This document shows, in pieces, positions 12,701 through 19,550 of a stretch of 64,000 nucleotides of DNA; position 1 is the stretch's first letter, and each line of letters begins with the position of its first letter. The position numbers and the translations under genes were made by a program. The notes under the pieces were generated by a model. It searched no databases and was not told where the DNA came from. It saw only the letters and a list, made by a program, of their open reading frames with translations. The stretch lies in assembly GCF_901709675.1 (NCBI RefSeq), contig NC_051089.1, forward strand, positions 16,233,976 to 16,297,975, in the 5' to 3' direction. The stretch comes from Syngnathus acus. Lineage: Eukaryota; Chordata; Actinopteri; Syngnathiformes; Syngnathidae.

Positions 12701-14169
12701 AGAGAGGGTTGTCTTATAATCGGGTGTCGTCTTATATTCGGGCCAATACAGTATTACATTCTAACATTGTTAAGAAATTAATGGAGCCAGGGGCACTGCA
12801 AAGAAGCAAAACGCGATCAAGATTCTACTGGTGACCAATTAACAGGGTGCCTCAAAAATAGATTGCGATCAATTGAGGCACTGAAATGATGGGGCCCAAA
12901 GTTATTTTTGTTCTGATGTCTCCCCTGGCAGAACCTTTCAAGGGAACACGACCAGGATTATTCAAACCATCCATTCTCTAGACCGCTTGTCCCTACAGGG
13001 GTCACGGGCGTGCTGGACCCTATCCCAGCAGTCATCGGGCAGTAGGCAGGGGACACCCTGAACCGGTTGCCAGCCAATCGCAGGGCACACAGAGACGAAT
13101 CCGCACTATCACGGGCGTGCTGGACCCTATCCCAGCAGTCATCGGGCAGTCGGCAGGGGACACCCTGAACCGGTTGCCAGCCAATCGCAGGGCACACAGA
13201 GACGAATCCGCACTATCGGCCTACCAAGCATGTTTTTGGGATGTGGGAGGAAACCATAGTGCCCGGAGAAAGCCCACGCGGGCAAGGGAGAACATGCAAA
13301 CTCCACGCTGGGAGGGGCGGAGGTGGAATTGAACCCGCACCCTCCTAACTGAGGCGTACGTGCTAACAACCAGTGCCCCACCATGCCAGCCTTATTCAAA
13401 CCACTCTCTGTAAAATATGAACACAATGAACTGGCCTCGTAATATAGTGTTATTCAAACATGAGTAATTACACACTTCCGACACAGTACGAAATACAATG
13501 AAGAAATCTGCTTTGTTGCTATTGTACATTAGCGTACAGCAATGGTGTTTAGATTGACGCAAAGATATGTTTCAAATGAAACGACCAAGATCTGCATTTT
13601 GAAGTGCTGTACTACTGCATTGCATAATTATTATGCAATGTCAATAAAACAGTACCTTTCCAAACATCCATCTATCCATTATCCAAACCTGTTATCCTCA
13701 CGAGGGTCGCTGGTGGGTTGGAGCGTATTTTCTTTCGAAAGGCTGAATGTTTAGTTAGCCCTGATGAATTGTGGAGGCCTACCTAATGTTAAGGCCGCAA
13801 GGTTAGAATCATGAGTGTTAAAAGCAAACCACCACGAAGCACCAAAAGCCGTCTTGCGATTTAACAGCAAGTCAACCGTGACTCTTCACGTCCCTGTAAA
13901 TAAAAGAGCACGGCTTCCATGTCGCTGACTGCTTCATGGCCGTGACGAGAATGGCGTATTGTTACGTTTCTTTTCGCGACGCTGCTTACCAGGACCGGGC
14001 TGCATGCGCTGGGCTGCAGGTTTGATAGACGTCGAGCCAGCACAGCACGGTAGCTGCTCTCGGGGTCGTCTTCCAAGGCGACGCTGTCCGGCTGTGAATC
14101 CTCCACAATGAGACACGGATTCTCCGGCTGAGGCAGGCAGGAGTCCAATTCACTTCCGTCGGGATCCAT
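543..14169 (-). CDS. tp53bp1: 53BP1 (tumour protein p53-binding protein 1), N-terminal half, 16 exons, 3' part outside window
   Basis: 53BP1 is a nuclear chromatin adaptor that is phosphorylated by ATM after double-strand breaks and recruits RIF1 and PTIP to favour end joining. I assembled 16 minus-strand coding exons: 14169-13990, 12144-12066, 11972-11876, 11799-11747, 11670-11563, 11447-11325, 8684-8633, 8554-8403, 8189-8063, 7975-7624, 7025-5954, 5138-5022, 4929-4747, 4662-4596, 4443-4348, 786-543. They sum to 3102 nt, 1034 codons, with every junction in phase. Recognisable stretches in order: the N-terminus with CLIVEDSQPDS, the LSQSQD block (twice), SSQEDMFD, TLRLLHLSGQETLIQ, VAPTPDNF..IVPNSP, LPSQPEFSHDVFVP, FHFTLPKDG, RHSTPI and LRMKLVTP. 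These match the order in human 53BP1. The product is acidic and mostly disordered here; the Tudor and BRCT domains would lie beyond position 1. Exon ends at 4747, 11876 and 543 use weak donors. Confidence 0.95.
1040..1740 (+). repeat. Interspersed repeat, copy 1 (related to 9870-10340 and 21950-22115)
   Basis: The stretch from CCAGAATTTGGGAATC through GAGGCTTCCGGGAACTTCCC, ATCCGTAACACTGTA and TTGGGGTCCATGACC recurs at 9870-10340 with about 85-90% identity by eye, and its end recurs near 21955-22115. No coding potential is visible. The family is unassigned. Confidence 0.7.
1925..3762 (+). mobile_element. TA-flanked inverted-repeat transposon with six internal ~251-bp units (copy A)
   Basis: The ends are CCGTATTTTCCGCCCTAAAA and its reverse complement, each flanked by TA, as expected for TA-targeting (Tc1/mariner/pogo-like) elements. 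Subterminal sequence repeats (T)ATAAGGCGCAC several times. The inside is a tandem array: GTAAACAATCGCG recurs at 2116, 2343, 2594, 2845, 3096 and 3347, spacings 227 then 251 four times. Short open frames inside are shared with the other copies and do not look like a transposase. It is non-autonomous and nearly identical to copy B at 55175-56534 in opposite orientation. Confidence 0.9.
2116..3597 (+). repeat. Tandem satellite array, unit ~251 bp, six units
   Basis: Units differ from one another by only a few substitutions. The first spacing is 24 bp short because one unit lacks the CACCTCGCAATCTCCCATGA stretch. Homogeneity suggests recent amplification inside the transposon. Confidence 0.9.
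4348..4443 (-). CDS. tp53bp1: tp53bp1 coding exon 15
   Basis: Acceptor GTTCCATCAG, donor TTAG|GTGAGC. It encodes PSVFSRVRQVHRQQEEEEED and then SSLPRGNNTPVR, matching human MSVLSCICEARQENEA...TTPIRG. Confidence 0.88.
4596..4662 (-). CDS. tp53bp1: tp53bp1 coding exon 14 (67 nt)
   Basis: Acceptor CCTCTGCAG, donor CAG|GTACCA. It encodes PTLSEEDESVAKVTTVTKAE and fills the phase gap between exons 13 and 15. Similarity to human is loose (KPATGERKNGSTAVAES), so the call rests mainly on splice sites and phase. Confidence 0.75.
4747..4929 (-). CDS. tp53bp1: tp53bp1 coding exon 13
   Basis: Acceptor CTTATCTAG; donor inferred at GCAGA|GTACGC (weak). It encodes TFNEKTVTDNVSADVV through DTRLSLRMKLVTPVEEGSSE. 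Human has DDKLCLRMKLVSPETEASEE. Phase joins exon 12 (Glu across the junction) and exon 14 (Lys across the junction). Confidence 0.92.
5022..5138 (-). CDS. tp53bp1: tp53bp1 coding exon 12
   Basis: Acceptor CCTTCCTTCCAG, donor ATTG|GTGTGT. It encodes EMSFHFTLPKDGEFIGPVVG, then ATPPIISELKGTLRHSTPI, almost the same as human FHFTLPKEGD..GATPPLI..HLK..RHSTPIG. This is the best conserved segment of the N-terminal half seen here. Confidence 0.96.
5139..5953. other. tp53bp1 intron with mosaic repeat fragments
   Basis: Contains TGCGACTTGTA-type fragments of the second TA-flanked transposon family, an AGACTGGCACCCAAAATCCC motif at 5273 that recurs inverted near 5856 and 7424, and a poly-T run near 5677. 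No coding exon seen. Confidence 0.55.
5954..7025 (-). CDS. tp53bp1: tp53bp1 coding exon 11 (large acidic exon)
   Basis: 1072 nt, 357 codons, between TTTTTCTCAG and GGAG|GTAGGA. It starts DVFVPTQSQE, continuing the conserved SQPEFSH-D(I/V)F(I/V)P junction. It is a disordered Ser/Glu-rich region with DTQDTQIEELEE (compare human ENTQIEDTEP). It holds two adjacent copies of a DEPADIE..SSEEE..AMEE acidic block at about 6243-6397. Exon 12 follows in phase. Confidence 0.93.
7026..7623. other. tp53bp1 intron sharing sequence with the neighbouring intron
   Basis: Positions 7420-7560 are homologous to 5190-5300 in inverted orientation (GGGGATTTTGGGTGCCAGTC, then TGCGACTTGTAC). These look like fragments of the same interspersed element in two adjacent introns. 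A DNA-transposon fragment near 8318-8339 (GCGCCTTATGGTGCG..AAATACGGTA) in a nearby intron belongs to the copy A family. Confidence 0.5.
7624..7975 (-). CDS. tp53bp1: tp53bp1 coding exon 10
   Basis: 352 nt between CCCACTAG and CACAC|GTATGT. It begins SVDYVAPTPDNFLHAPLIVP and ends LSLPSQPEFSH. Both ends are conserved in human 53BP1 (DLVAPSPDAF..FIVPSSP; PIPSQPQFSH). The middle is acidic with several (S/T)Q or SP dipeptides. Confidence 0.93.
8063..8189 (-). CDS. tp53bp1: tp53bp1 coding exon 9
   Basis: Acceptor TTGCCCTCAG, donor CA|GTAAGT. It encodes AAVDSTVSEPEQQGYSTSTP followed by AQTLRLLHLSGQETLIQQSLS. The last part matches human TTLHLLQLSGQRSLVQDSLS closely, confirming gene, strand and phase. 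Confidence 0.93.
8403..8554 (-). CDS. tp53bp1: tp53bp1 coding exon 8, carries the SSQEDMFD site
   Basis: It ends at TCAG|GTATGT in phase. It encodes RSEVSSSSQSEQTLNVQVLL through GGMMSSQEDMFDADKS; human 53BP1 has VLSTQEDLFDQSNK here, including Thr302-Gln, so the phosphosite is Ser rather than Thr. The start is placed at CTCCAAAAG|ATCTG because an acceptor at 8593 would leave a 40-nt intron and break phase. Confidence 0.8.
8633..8684 (-). CDS. tp53bp1: tp53bp1 coding exon 7 (52 nt)
   Basis: Acceptor CTTTCTCTCAG, donor CAG|GTATAT. Read in the phase set by exon 6 it encodes EHTINTVTSQDLICKVV, weakly like the human ENTVPYEVDKEQLQ segment and containing a TSQD site. An alternative phase would need a missing exon upstream. 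Confidence 0.65.
9199..9300 (+). mobile_element. hAT-like MITE fragment
   Basis: GGGGTCACCAACCTTTTTGA followed by a GAG(A/C)ACTACTTCTTGGGCACTGA stretch is a common vertebrate hAT-derived repeat signature. Only one end is clear. Confidence 0.5.
9553..11268. mobile_element. Composite ~1.7-kb repeat with short inverted ends, interrupted by a hAT element
   Basis: Near 9553 is AAAGGGAGGGTAAAC and near 11248 GCTTTACCCTCCCTTT, an inverted pair. Between them lies copy 2 of the interspersed repeat (9870-10340), then the hAT insertion at 10384-11098, then more repeat sequence. Whether the inverted pair is truly the element's termini is an inference. Confidence 0.45.
10384..11098. mobile_element. hAT-type non-autonomous transposon with 8-bp target duplication, containing another hAT fragment
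   Basis: The ends CAGTGGTTCCCAAACTTT and AAAGTGGGC..TTTGGGAACCACTG-type are inverted. The flanking octamers are TGTCAAAT (10376-10383) and TGTTAAAT (11099-11106), a 7/8 match typical of hAT insertion. It contains a C-run at 10444-10466 and a second hAT end, GGTTGGGGACCACTG, near 10753-10767. No transposase remains. Confidence 0.85.
11325..11447 (-). CDS. tp53bp1: tp53bp1 coding exon 6: second, diverged copy of the LSQSQD exon
   Basis: Acceptor TTTTGTCTTTCAG as in exon 5. It encodes GNSHFGFLPISKSQDVVEV followed by NSQKGDERDKTRAVSE. The first Ser-Gln of LSQSQ has become SK, leaving a single SQ in the core. Two donors fit the phase: TTAG|GTAATC (end 11325) or CAGTCA|GTGAGA (end 11346), the latter equivalent to the donor of exon 5. 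Confidence 0.85.
11563..11670 (-). CDS. tp53bp1: tp53bp1 coding exon 5: first copy of the LSQSQD epitope exon
   Basis: Acceptor TTTTTGTCTTTCAG, donor G|GTGAGA, 108 nt. It encodes DANSQFGFLALSQSQDYVID and continues ELNSQKGDERNKPRTV. The FGF-L-LSQSQD core matches human residues around Ser176/Ser178, ATM sites and, as I recall, one of the phospho-epitopes read by RIF1. The next exon is a tandem copy 223 bp downstream. Confidence 0.9.
11747..11799 (-). CDS. tp53bp1: tp53bp1 coding exon 4 (53 nt)
   Basis: A small exon between TATTTCAG and GAAG|GTAAGG. It encodes ANVPMDSDSTTPCQQAE, and its last base joins the next exon to make Asp. The resulting AED-ANSQFGF reading mirrors the human AED-TASSQLGF junction, which fixes the phase. 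Confidence 0.85.
11876..11972 (-). CDS. tp53bp1: tp53bp1 coding exon 3
   Basis: Acceptor TATGTCTAG; the donor is inferred at CTAAA|GTACCC, which is weak but keeps phase. It encodes ILALPNHSSECQEDCQEEES and a short hydrophilic tail, corresponding to the VLGMSVES..acidic segment of human 53BP1. The 3' boundary is the least certain part. Confidence 0.7.
12066..12144 (-). CDS. tp53bp1: tp53bp1 coding exon 2, SQ-rich
   Basis: Acceptor CTTTCCAG, donor G|GTTAGT; 79 nt leaving one base over. It encodes ELISPPGSRGSQSQSESC followed by RSNSQAGL, with three SQ dipeptides that are potential ATM/ATR sites. It aligns by position to the ISQVIEQLPQ part of human 53BP1. Phase agrees with both neighbours. Confidence 0.82.
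12586..12751 (+). mobile_element. 166-bp TA-flanked MITE, third CCGTATT family
   Basis: The ends CCGTATTGGCCCGAATAT and ATATTCGGGCCAATACAG are inverted and both are flanked by TA. Subterminal GTCGTCTTATATTCGGG-type motifs repeat inside. It is non-coding. Confidence 0.8.
12962..13389 (-). repeat. Fish SINE-like repeat (tRNA-like head), with 107-bp internal tandem duplication
   Basis: Reads on the minus strand from a GGCATGGTGGGGCACTGGTT head with an A-box-like TGCTAACC region and a GGTTCAATTCC B-box-like motif, through CATGTTCTCCC, to a CCATCCATT..GACCGCTTGTCC end. The stretch beginning ACGGGCGTGCTGGACCC is present at 13004 and again at 13111. Related copies occur at 16255-16655, 18160-18320, 18534-18612, 35251-35420 and 47890-48127. 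Confidence 0.7.
13990..14169 (-). CDS. tp53bp1: tp53bp1 coding exon 1 (start codon)
   Basis: This exon encodes residues 1-60, starting MDPDGSELDS, and ends at a GTAAGC donor in phase 0. Human 53BP1 has the same opening block (MDP-G--LDS...PCLI-EDSQP). The Ser25-Gln26 ATM-type site is kept, while the SQ sites expected near residues 6, 13 and 29 are absent. The junction with the next exon reads SPVL|ELISPPG. Confidence 0.93.
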
Positions 14170-14411
14170 GTGGTCTTGCCGTGATCAGTAGCTGACTGAG
14201 TGCGACATATACAAAGAGGAATGTGTGAAGCAGTCGCTTGTTTACTATGCTTTAAACATAGTTTTCGCACTTAACCTAAATTAGCCAAGCGTTTCAATGA
14301 CCTATATAGGCATGTATTTATTTTGGTGGCTATGTATTGTCGATTTCGTCCCGCACGTAAACACACACCCCCTCTCCACCGGTTCCTGCTCAGCGCGGTA
14401 AAAACAAGCCT

Positions 14412-14486
14412 ATTGGCTTGAGCGATGCTGTGACGTCACAAAGCCTTTGCTTGGTTTTATGTTGACCGAACATTTCTTTTGATTGG
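14412..14486 (-). promoter_or_regulatory. tp53bp1: Likely tp53bp1 promoter elements: palindromic CRE and inverted CCAAT boxes
   Basis: A perfect TGACGTCA lies at 14431-14438, about 260 bp upstream of the start codon. ATTGG (CCAAT on the minus strand) lies at 14412-14416 and again at 14482-14486. This CRE plus CCAAT arrangement is common in TATA-less housekeeping promoters. The transcription start is not visible directly. Confidence 0.5.
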
Positions 14487-14600
14487 TTTTATGGTTACTG
14501 AACATTTGTTTTCATTTGTATCCGGTACTTTCGATTTCTATGTTTGGTTCCGTAAGTTGTCTTGAGCCAGTTACTACTAAAAGATATTATACATTATGAC

Positions 14601-14923
14601 ACAGGTGTCAAACTCAAGGCCCGGGGGCCAGATACGGCCCGCCACATCATTTTATGTGGCCCGCGAAGACAAATTGTGCATCAAATTCGTGTCATTTCTA
14701 GAATTGCAAATTGTCTTCAAATTTAATATCTTTTTTTTTTATATTTGACCAGTTTTTACTCATCTGATTTGAAAACGAGTTATTTGTCAGTTTGTTTTGT
14801 AGCTTTTACTGTATATAAGATGAGGTGCTCATACATTTATTTGGGTTTGCAGTCATAATGGCCCTCCGAAAGAACCTATGACTACAATGCGGCCCATGAA
14901 AAAAATTAGTTGGACACCCCTGT
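14601..14923 (+). mobile_element. hAT-type MITE with 8-bp target duplication
   Basis: Starts ACAGGTGTCAAACTCAAGGC and ends GGACACCCCTGT; flanks ATTATGAC (14593-14600) and ATTATGAG (14924-14931) match at 7 of 8. Inside are GGCCCGCCACAT-type motifs. A second, inverted copy is at 27079-27409. Confidence 0.88.
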
Positions 14924-15985
14924 ATTATGAGTTGATTGCATTTGAATTACTCTAAGTTTTTTTTTTTTAATGCTAGGGAGGTGACAAAATTAAAATCCTC
15001 TGTATTTCCAACAAGACGGATGTCACTGGAAAGAGCTGGGGTAATGGAACAATTGTATAGCATAAGGTACAACTAATGCCATAAAAGCAATATGCAACGC
15101 AATGCTCATTTCTCTTTGATGAACTTTGTTTGCATGTCCCGTAGAATGGTCAATATAAAATGTTGCAGGTACCGTTAACACACTTTTTAGGCAGCCAAAG
15201 ATGAGTTATACCGCTCTTTGTGATAAAGAGAAATACTGCATGAAAGTCATCAAATCGAGAACAAGTCGCCTGAATGGAAAGTCTGACTTGCTACGTCAAT
15301 CACCAGAGGAGACTGAAGGGAGAAGGAAGAAGAGGCTGCAGTAAAGGCCTGGAAAAGCATTTCAAATGAAGACTGTAATAGTCTTGTTAGGTCAGTGGGT
15401 CACTTGATGCAGTTATTGCATGTAAGGGTTATGCCTCCAAATATTGAATGTTAATCACTTTCACAATGAATAATGAATACTTTGCAGACTTAAAAAGTGA
15501 GTGGCTTCAAAGGTGCAATGTCCTGAGTTGAAATAAAAGCTGGAATTCTGAACTTTTGTTTCTAATTTATCTTTTGATCTGAAACTGAAATTTTGTTTAT
15601 TTGAGTTTATGTCTGACATTCCATTTGTTTGGTTATCTCGACAATTAAGTGAAATTAATGCAAAAAATTAAGAATTTCAGAAAAGGTAAATATTTTTCAC
15701 GGCACTATTGTAAATATCTACCTTTAATCTATAAATTGTATAAAAGTGCCTATTGGACTAAAGTGAAGCGCAGGTTTGTCATTTACTGAAACTCATTTTA
15801 CTGGATATGTGGATGTTTTTTTAAAATGTATGAATGCTATAAACCACAAATGTAAAGTGATGAATGTATTTAATGAATGTATTTATTTTTACTTGTACAT
15901 AAATTATTTTTATTTTATTTGTACATACAGTCTGCTGATAATTTGAAGATGTAACAGCCAATCAAATATCACTTGTACAACCTCA

Positions 15986-15999
15986 GTTTCCATGGAGAC
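15986..15999 (+). promoter_or_regulatory. X-box-like (RFX) motif
   Basis: GTTTCCATGGAGAC is one mismatch from the common RFX site GTTGCCATGGAGAC. It lies in the shared tp53bp1/map1a intergenic space. Confidence 0.4.
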
Positions 16000-16254
16000 A
16001 GCACACAAGACACCAGAGTAGGAAGCACAAAGCAAAATCATTTAGGTTGTTTCGATACAGCAAGACATCAATCAAGACAAAAAAAGTGTTGCCAGAAAAT
16101 GGCTGCTTTAAGATGTCATTTTACAAAGCATGCCCTGCCTGATCGGTCCAGACTTAATTTACTATTGTAATGATTTTTTTTAATGAGGTCGTTTAGAAGT
16201 ATGTTTTTTAGTGCTGTTAACAGTTTTCAATAAAGTCTGTAGTGTAGTGTGTGG

Positions 16255-16655
16255 TTACAGGCGGGGTACACTTGAACCAGTTGCCAATCGCAGTGCACAC
16301 ATAGACAAACAGCTATTCACACTCACAATCACACCTACGGACGATTTGGAGTTGTCAATCGGCTTACCATGCATGTTTTTGGAATGTCAAAGTCAAAAGT
16401 CAAAGTCTGCTTTATTGTCAATTTCTTCACATGTCAAGACACACAAAGAGATTGAAATTACGTTTCCCACTATCCCACGGTGACAAGACATAGTACACAA
16501 TATACATACAAGTAAACAACACAAAATGTGGGAGCACCCCGGAGGAAATCCACGCAGGCACAAGGAGAACATGCAAACTCCACATAGGAAGGCCAGAGCG
16601 GTAATCAAACCGTGCACCTCTGAACTGGATGTGCTAACCAGTGCGCCACATGCTG
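16255..16655 (-). repeat. SINE-like copy split by a LINE-tail-like insertion
   Basis: The flanks (GAACCAGTTGCCAATCGCAG.. and ..GAGAACATGCAAACTCCAC) belong to the SINE-like family. Between about 16387 and 16524 lies TCAAAGTCTGCTTTATTGTC.., a fish retroelement-like 3' segment, bounded by a short AATGT direct repeat. Confidence 0.6.
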
Positions 16656-16820
16656 CCTTTTTTGGCAATCAAACAATCGATTTTTCAACACCTCTTAATG
16701 TGTTTTTCAACGTTACCCTTCACTGATTAATGAACATGCATTATGCCCATCAATCACATAATATTTGAGATAAAAAAAAAAAAACATGTCAAAAATACTT
16801 GCATATATTTTACCGTAGAG

Positions 16821-17183
16821 CAGTGGTTCTTGACCTGGGGTCAATCGAACCCGAGGGGTTCGGTGAGACGGTCTCAGGGGTTCGCCAGAGCCTCCACTGC
16901 GGAGGAGCGAACACACCTGATTTATCGTGTAACTTTGTGATAATGCATATCTGAACTGGTCTCGCAAAGGCAACAGCAGAAGTTACACTGATTTGCAGGT
17001 ATGTCATTTGTTTTGAGTTCATGCATTGTGTTGGTTTCGTTCTTTGAACAAGGTGACGTTCATGCACGGCTCATTTTGTGCACCAGTAAAAAAACATCGA
17101 TGTCTTGAATTTGAAAAAAATTCCGTGAATACGCATATGAAACTGGTGGGGTTCGGTACCTCCAACAAGATCAAGAACCACTG
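16821..17183 (+). mobile_element. hAT-type non-autonomous element
   Basis: The ends CAGTGGTTCTTGACCTGGGG and GATCAAGAACCACTG are inverted. Flanking octamers CCGTAGAG (16813-16820) and CCATAGAC (17184-17191) match at 6 of 8. No transposase frame. Confidence 0.8.
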
Positions 17184-19149
17184 CCATAGACACAAATTCT
17201 TCCAAATAAGAAAATGAATTTGAATGAAATTTACATGGTGATAATGTAGTGGTTACTACATTACTACATGGGATAATGCGGATGTCCATCACAGAAATAG
17301 TTAACGATTTAACATCATCTATTATGTCAAACAGAGCGCTAACACTATTGCAATACTGCACAGTTACCTGCTGTACATGCTAGAAACAAATAAGATCCTG
17401 ACTTTCTGCTCGGAATTTGTCCTCACTGCCATGCTGTTTTTTTGTGTGTGCAATAACATGTGTCCATTGCTGAGTAAGTAAATTGTCTGATTTAAAGTTC
17501 ATGTGATCTTGTGATTATTGTGGGCTTCAGGGGATTTTCAGACACAAAACATGTCAATCAGATGTTGGGCAAAAATGTTGATGAGTTTTCAATCCAAACT
17601 TATGTCACTGAATGTCTTGTTTCGCTTAAGCCCAAAGACAAATGGTCTGCTAAGGAAAAGAAAGTAATAACATCTGAGAGGCTGATCATTCATTTTTAAT
17701 TTTGTTTGCAATAAACATGCAAGCAACAACCATATAGTCTAATAATTAATTGTGTTCTGTGTTGCCTTTGAACATTGAAACGAAACGAAACATTCGATTA
17801 TTTGGCTACTCATGCTATACTGTCATTATGTTTTACCTCAACCAGAGTTCGGTTATTTTGTTCTTGGACCACAATGGAGAGCGGAACAGTTGAATGGGAG
17901 AGGGTGTACATTTGCTCAAAAATTGCCTCGCTCCTGAACAATTTGTCTAGCCCCGCTTCTGAACTGATGGCTATCCCACTGAGAGTTTGTCTGTGGAGAA
18001 TTTTTATCCATTCGCCCAGAAGAGTGTCTGTTTTGCTCTAGTTCACCCGAAACCTGTTTGATGGGCTTGATGATCAAGTTTTCCACATATTTAATGCTAT
18101 GATTTTTGCACCAATGTGGAAAATAAAATCTTCCCTGAAATCCTTAAACAAGATTGGACGCATCCATTCATCCATTTTCTATACCACTTGTCCTTATTAG
18201 GGTTGTGGCTGAGCCGGAACCTATCCCAAGTGATGAAGCGAGGACAATCTGATCCTGGTCTGTCTCGCCAGCCAATAACATGGCACATATTGACAACCAT
18301 CCACCACATGCATGATTTGGGCATGTGGGGAGTAAATATGTTGAAATTAATTGATTAATCTTTTAATCTAACCCTAACTAATCAATGATCAAATTAATCA
18401 AAAATGTCAACTAATCATTTATAGCCATTTTTTTTAAATTAAAATGTCCAAATCTTCTGATTTCAGCCTCACAAAAGTAATTATTCTCTGATTTGTGCAG
18501 TCTTTCATGAAAGAAGACTGATTATATTTTTTCCATCCATTCATCCATTTTCTGAACCGCTTTTCCTCATGAGGGTCACGGGCGTGTTGGAGCCTATCCC
18601 AGCTGACTTCGGGCTTTTTTAAAATCAAAATCAGACATTTGTAAACATCAACAACAACCAAACCAGAATCAGTTTTAAAAAGGCTGGTGAGTACGACATC
18701 AGTCCCGTCCTGTGTGATAATGTTTAATTGTTGTGTAGTGTTTGTGTTTTATTTTGCTTTAATCACTCCGCAATACCAAATAACCAACAACTGGTTAATA
18801 AACCATAGGTCATACGGTTTGGAATACACTTGGATGCAAAATAAATTTTGAACCCATCATTTGATGGCATCGAATGATCCATTCTAAATATATTAAGAGA
18901 GAGAAATAACATAAATGCCACATAGGAAGCAAATCTCAGAAGAGCAGTGCTCATTACTAGTGTGCCATGCTGAAATAGAAGCATATTCAGTATTTGTCCA
19001 AAATGTAGAATGTAAAAACAACAACATTGGAATCATGGGTCTGGCTCCCTAATTGATTAAGAGGTGTGTCCAATGCCTTTTGTCTATACTGCCGTGTATT
19101 GACATTGCTCTGCACTGTTCTCTTATACAGAAGCTTTGGTTTATAGATA

Positions 19150-19550
19150 ACGGGAGCCACAATGAACGCACATATGCGACAGTCAACGTAACCTTAGACG
19201 CTCCAGCCAAGTTAAATGCCAGATCGTCATCTAATGATAGGGCAGAGGTTTTCAGACGAATGCTCAGCCATTACCCAAAATGTCTCACGTTCGCCCCCTC
19301 CACTGGAGCACACGGGCACGCGCTGAAGCTCACGCGGGAGATATTTGACGACACTTCCATTGCTCATCGACACCATAGATCGACCCACAAAAAAAGGAAC
19401 ATTTAGAACGTTACCTTAGGAGACAATACGAATATTCCACTCGTGTGTTTCAGTGTGGCGTTGCACGCAGTGAAAACACGTCCTCCATCGCTCCGTTGCT
19501 CCTTTCCTCTGGAGAACAGTCAGGGTGTGGAGTGCACGCATACAGTGCAC
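19150..19550. promoter_or_regulatory. CpG-dense patch 2 kb upstream of map1a coding exon 1
   Basis: By eye about 25 CpG dinucleotides occur in 400 bp of an otherwise CpG-poor AT-rich region. Open frames across it resemble nothing I know. A promoter or 5' non-coding exon for map1a is one explanation; a degraded repeat is another. Confidence 0.3.

Larger units (their letters stand above)
12145..13989. other. tp53bp1 intron 1 (between coding exons 1 and 2)
   Basis: It carries a small TA-flanked MITE (12586-12751), a SINE-like copy with an internal 107-bp duplication (12962-13389) and a fragment of the same family (13663-13730). Nothing else is recognised. Confidence 0.6.

Noticed and set aside
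19053-19406. A 117-codon gene in the CpG-dense patch
   Set aside because: No family resemblance; CpG-rich DNA has fewer stop codons, which explains the open frame.
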